This document shows, in pieces, positions 62,930-64,000 of a DNA stretch of 64,000 nt. The position numbers were made by a program, and so were the translations under genes. Position 1 is the first letter of the stretch. The number at the start of each line of letters is the position of its first letter. Source of the DNA: an uncultured Bacteroidales bacterium (lineage in GTDB: Bacteria > Bacteroidota > Bacteroidia > Bacteroidales > Paludibacteraceae); contig CAIUTB010000085.1 in assembly GCA_903901975.1 (NCBI GenBank), forward strand, positions 20,618 to 84,617, in the 5' to 3' direction. A model generated the notes under the pieces. It worked only from the letters and a program-made list of their open reading frames with translations. It was not told where the DNA came from and searched no databases.

Positions 62930-63388
62930 CTACTCTTTCCAAAAATAAGTAGGATCATATTCAATCACAGAATATTCTTTCAGGAATTCTTCAACTTCCT
63001 CTTGATAAGATTTTGATTGATGATGTTGTTTTTGATTAGAAATATAGTTTTTTACAATTTCAACTTTTGAACTACTAACCGAAAATGCTCCATAACCAAT
63101 CTGCCATGAGAATTTTGAATACTCATCGTCTATTTCTTTCATCCATTTCGATGAACCTTTTTTCAATTCTTCAATCACTTTGGCTAAAGCATAATTCTTT
63201 GACAAACAAAACAATATATGAATATGATCAGAAACAGAATTAATAATAATTGCAGGTGAATCATATTTCTTTAAAGTTCCGGCTATGTATTCATGTAGTC
63301 TTACCTCAACTGAATGTTTAATAAACGGATAACGCCCTTTTGTACCAAAAGTCAGGTGAACGTAAAGTTTGGATAGTGATTGCCCCAT
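62930..63388 (-). CDS. REP-associated tyrosine transposase (IS200/TnpA-like)
   Basis: This 152-residue Y1-transposase-family HUH protein nicks single-stranded DNA. The HUH motif is H55-I-H57 (SDHIHILF) and the likely nucleophile is Y115 (VKNYISNQKQHH). The start MGQSLSKLYVHLTFGTKGRYP is typical of short IS200-like TnpA proteins. It is flanked on both sides by three hairpins of matching sequence, so it reads as a REP-associated (RAYT) element rather than a simple IS200. The gene is intact. Nearby 111-bp repeats may be products of its activity. Confidence 0.88.
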   Translation of the reverse strand: MGQSLSKLYVHLTFGTKGRYPFIKHSVEVRLHEYIAGTLKKYDSPAIIINSVSDHIHILFCLSKNYALAKVIEELKKGSSKWMKEIDDEYSKFSWQIGYGAFSVSSSKVEIVKNYISNQKQHHQSKSYQEEVEEFLKEYSVIEYDPTYFWKE

Positions 63389-63403
63389 ATTTAAACTTTT
63401 CTC

Positions 63404-63484
63404 TCAGCCCTTCAGGCTGATATTATTGTATTGCATATTCTTGGGGTGATACCCCAAGTTATTTTCTTTCAGTCTTTCAGACTG
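63404..63484. repeat. three REP-like hairpins on the proximal side of the transposase
   Basis: Palindromes are TCAGCCCTTCAGGCTGA (63404-63420), CTTGGGGTGATACCCCAAG (63440-63458) and CAGTCTTTCAGACTG (63470-63484). They mirror the order at the other flank, and the last one starts the first 111-bp unit. Confidence 0.85.
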
Positions 63485-64000
63485 TTAGTGATATAATTAT
63501 TTGAGTAAACTTCTATTAGCCATTCAAGCCTGTTAATATTGCATTCGTAAATTCCGAGTAATTGACAAAATTATTTTATTCAAACTTTCAGACTGTTATT
63601 GATATAATTATTTGAGTAAACTTCTATTAGCCATTCAAGCCTGTTAATATTGCATTCGTAAATTCCGAGTAATTGACTAAATTATTTTATTCAAACTTTC
63701 AGACTGTTATTGATATAATTACTTGAGTAAACTTCTATTAGCCATTCAAGCCTGTTAATATTGCATTCGTAAATTCCGAGTAATTGACAAAATTATTTTT
63801 TTCAAACTTTCAGACTGTTATTGATATAATTACTTGAGTAAACTTCTATTAGCCATTCAAGCCTGTTAATATTGCATTCGTAAATTGCGAGTAATTGACA
63901 AAATTATTTTTTTCAAACTTTCAGACTGTTATTGATATAATTATTTGAGTAAACTTCTATTAGCCATTCAAGCCTGTTAATATTGCATTCGTAAATTCCG
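63470..64000. repeat. 111-bp direct tandem array, running off the window end
   Basis: Units start at 63470, 63581, 63692, 63803 and 63914, each exactly 111 bp apart; the last is cut at 87 bp by the window end. Copies differ at a few positions only. Each contains CTTTCAGACTG and CATTCAAGCCTG, which resemble half-sites of the flanking hairpins. No open reading frame or CRISPR-like spacer structure is present. Confidence 0.95.

Noticed and set aside
63470..64000. CRISPR array
   Set aside because: The 111-bp units are continuous near-identical repeats without variable spacers, and no cas genes are present.

Overview
The window looks like a chromosomal segment from a Bacteroidota, most likely Bacteroidales, bacterium; a Paludibacter-like organism is a guess. 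The grounds are AT-rich intergenic DNA, promoters with the TAnnTTTG -7 box, SusC/SusD pairs, a hybrid two-component system (HTCS), and many secreted proteins with a C-terminal type IX secretion system (T9SS) sorting domain.

About 2.0-48.9 kb is a large pectin (homogalacturonan) utilization locus. It encodes a PL1 pectate lyase, four PL9 pectate lyases, a CE8 pectin methylesterase, a GH28 polygalacturonase, a GH105 unsaturated-uronyl hydrolase, an unassigned beta-helix protein, several large surface proteins without a recognised catalytic domain, a SusC/SusD uptake operon with a surface lipoprotein, and a 1452-residue HTCS. The expected flow is de-esterification and cleavage at the surface, import through SusCD, then periplasmic GH28 trimming, with the HTCS sensing oligosaccharides. 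Nine transcription starts, on both strands, share a 15-bp element repeated at 21 bp (22 bp in one case), whose proximal copy lies exactly 35 bp before the -7 box. This is a strong candidate for the HTCS operator and ties even genes of unknown function into one regulon.

Left of the locus are a four-helix-bundle (IVS-type) pseudogene with two in-frame stops and an NADP isocitrate dehydrogenase whose active-site numbering matches human IDH1. Right of the locus are a polyprenyl-phosphate sugar transferase, an OPT oligopeptide transporter, and a three-gene minus-strand operon (TonB-dependent receptor, DUF5689-like lipoprotein, triple choice-of-anchor lipoprotein) divergent from a secreted EEP-family nuclease/phosphatase. 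That group looks like a separate uptake system, perhaps for extracellular nucleic acid or phosphoester. Then come a tRNA-Met(CAT), a prolyl oligopeptidase, and a REP-associated tyrosine transposase flanked by three hairpins on each side, followed by a 111-bp tandem array that runs off the window end.

Non-coding features include several strong hairpin terminators, a perfect 27-bp-arm palindrome, a 23-bp tandem repeat, and simple-sequence arrays beside the OPT and prolyl oligopeptidase genes. Most calls rest on reading motifs by eye; no database search was possible.
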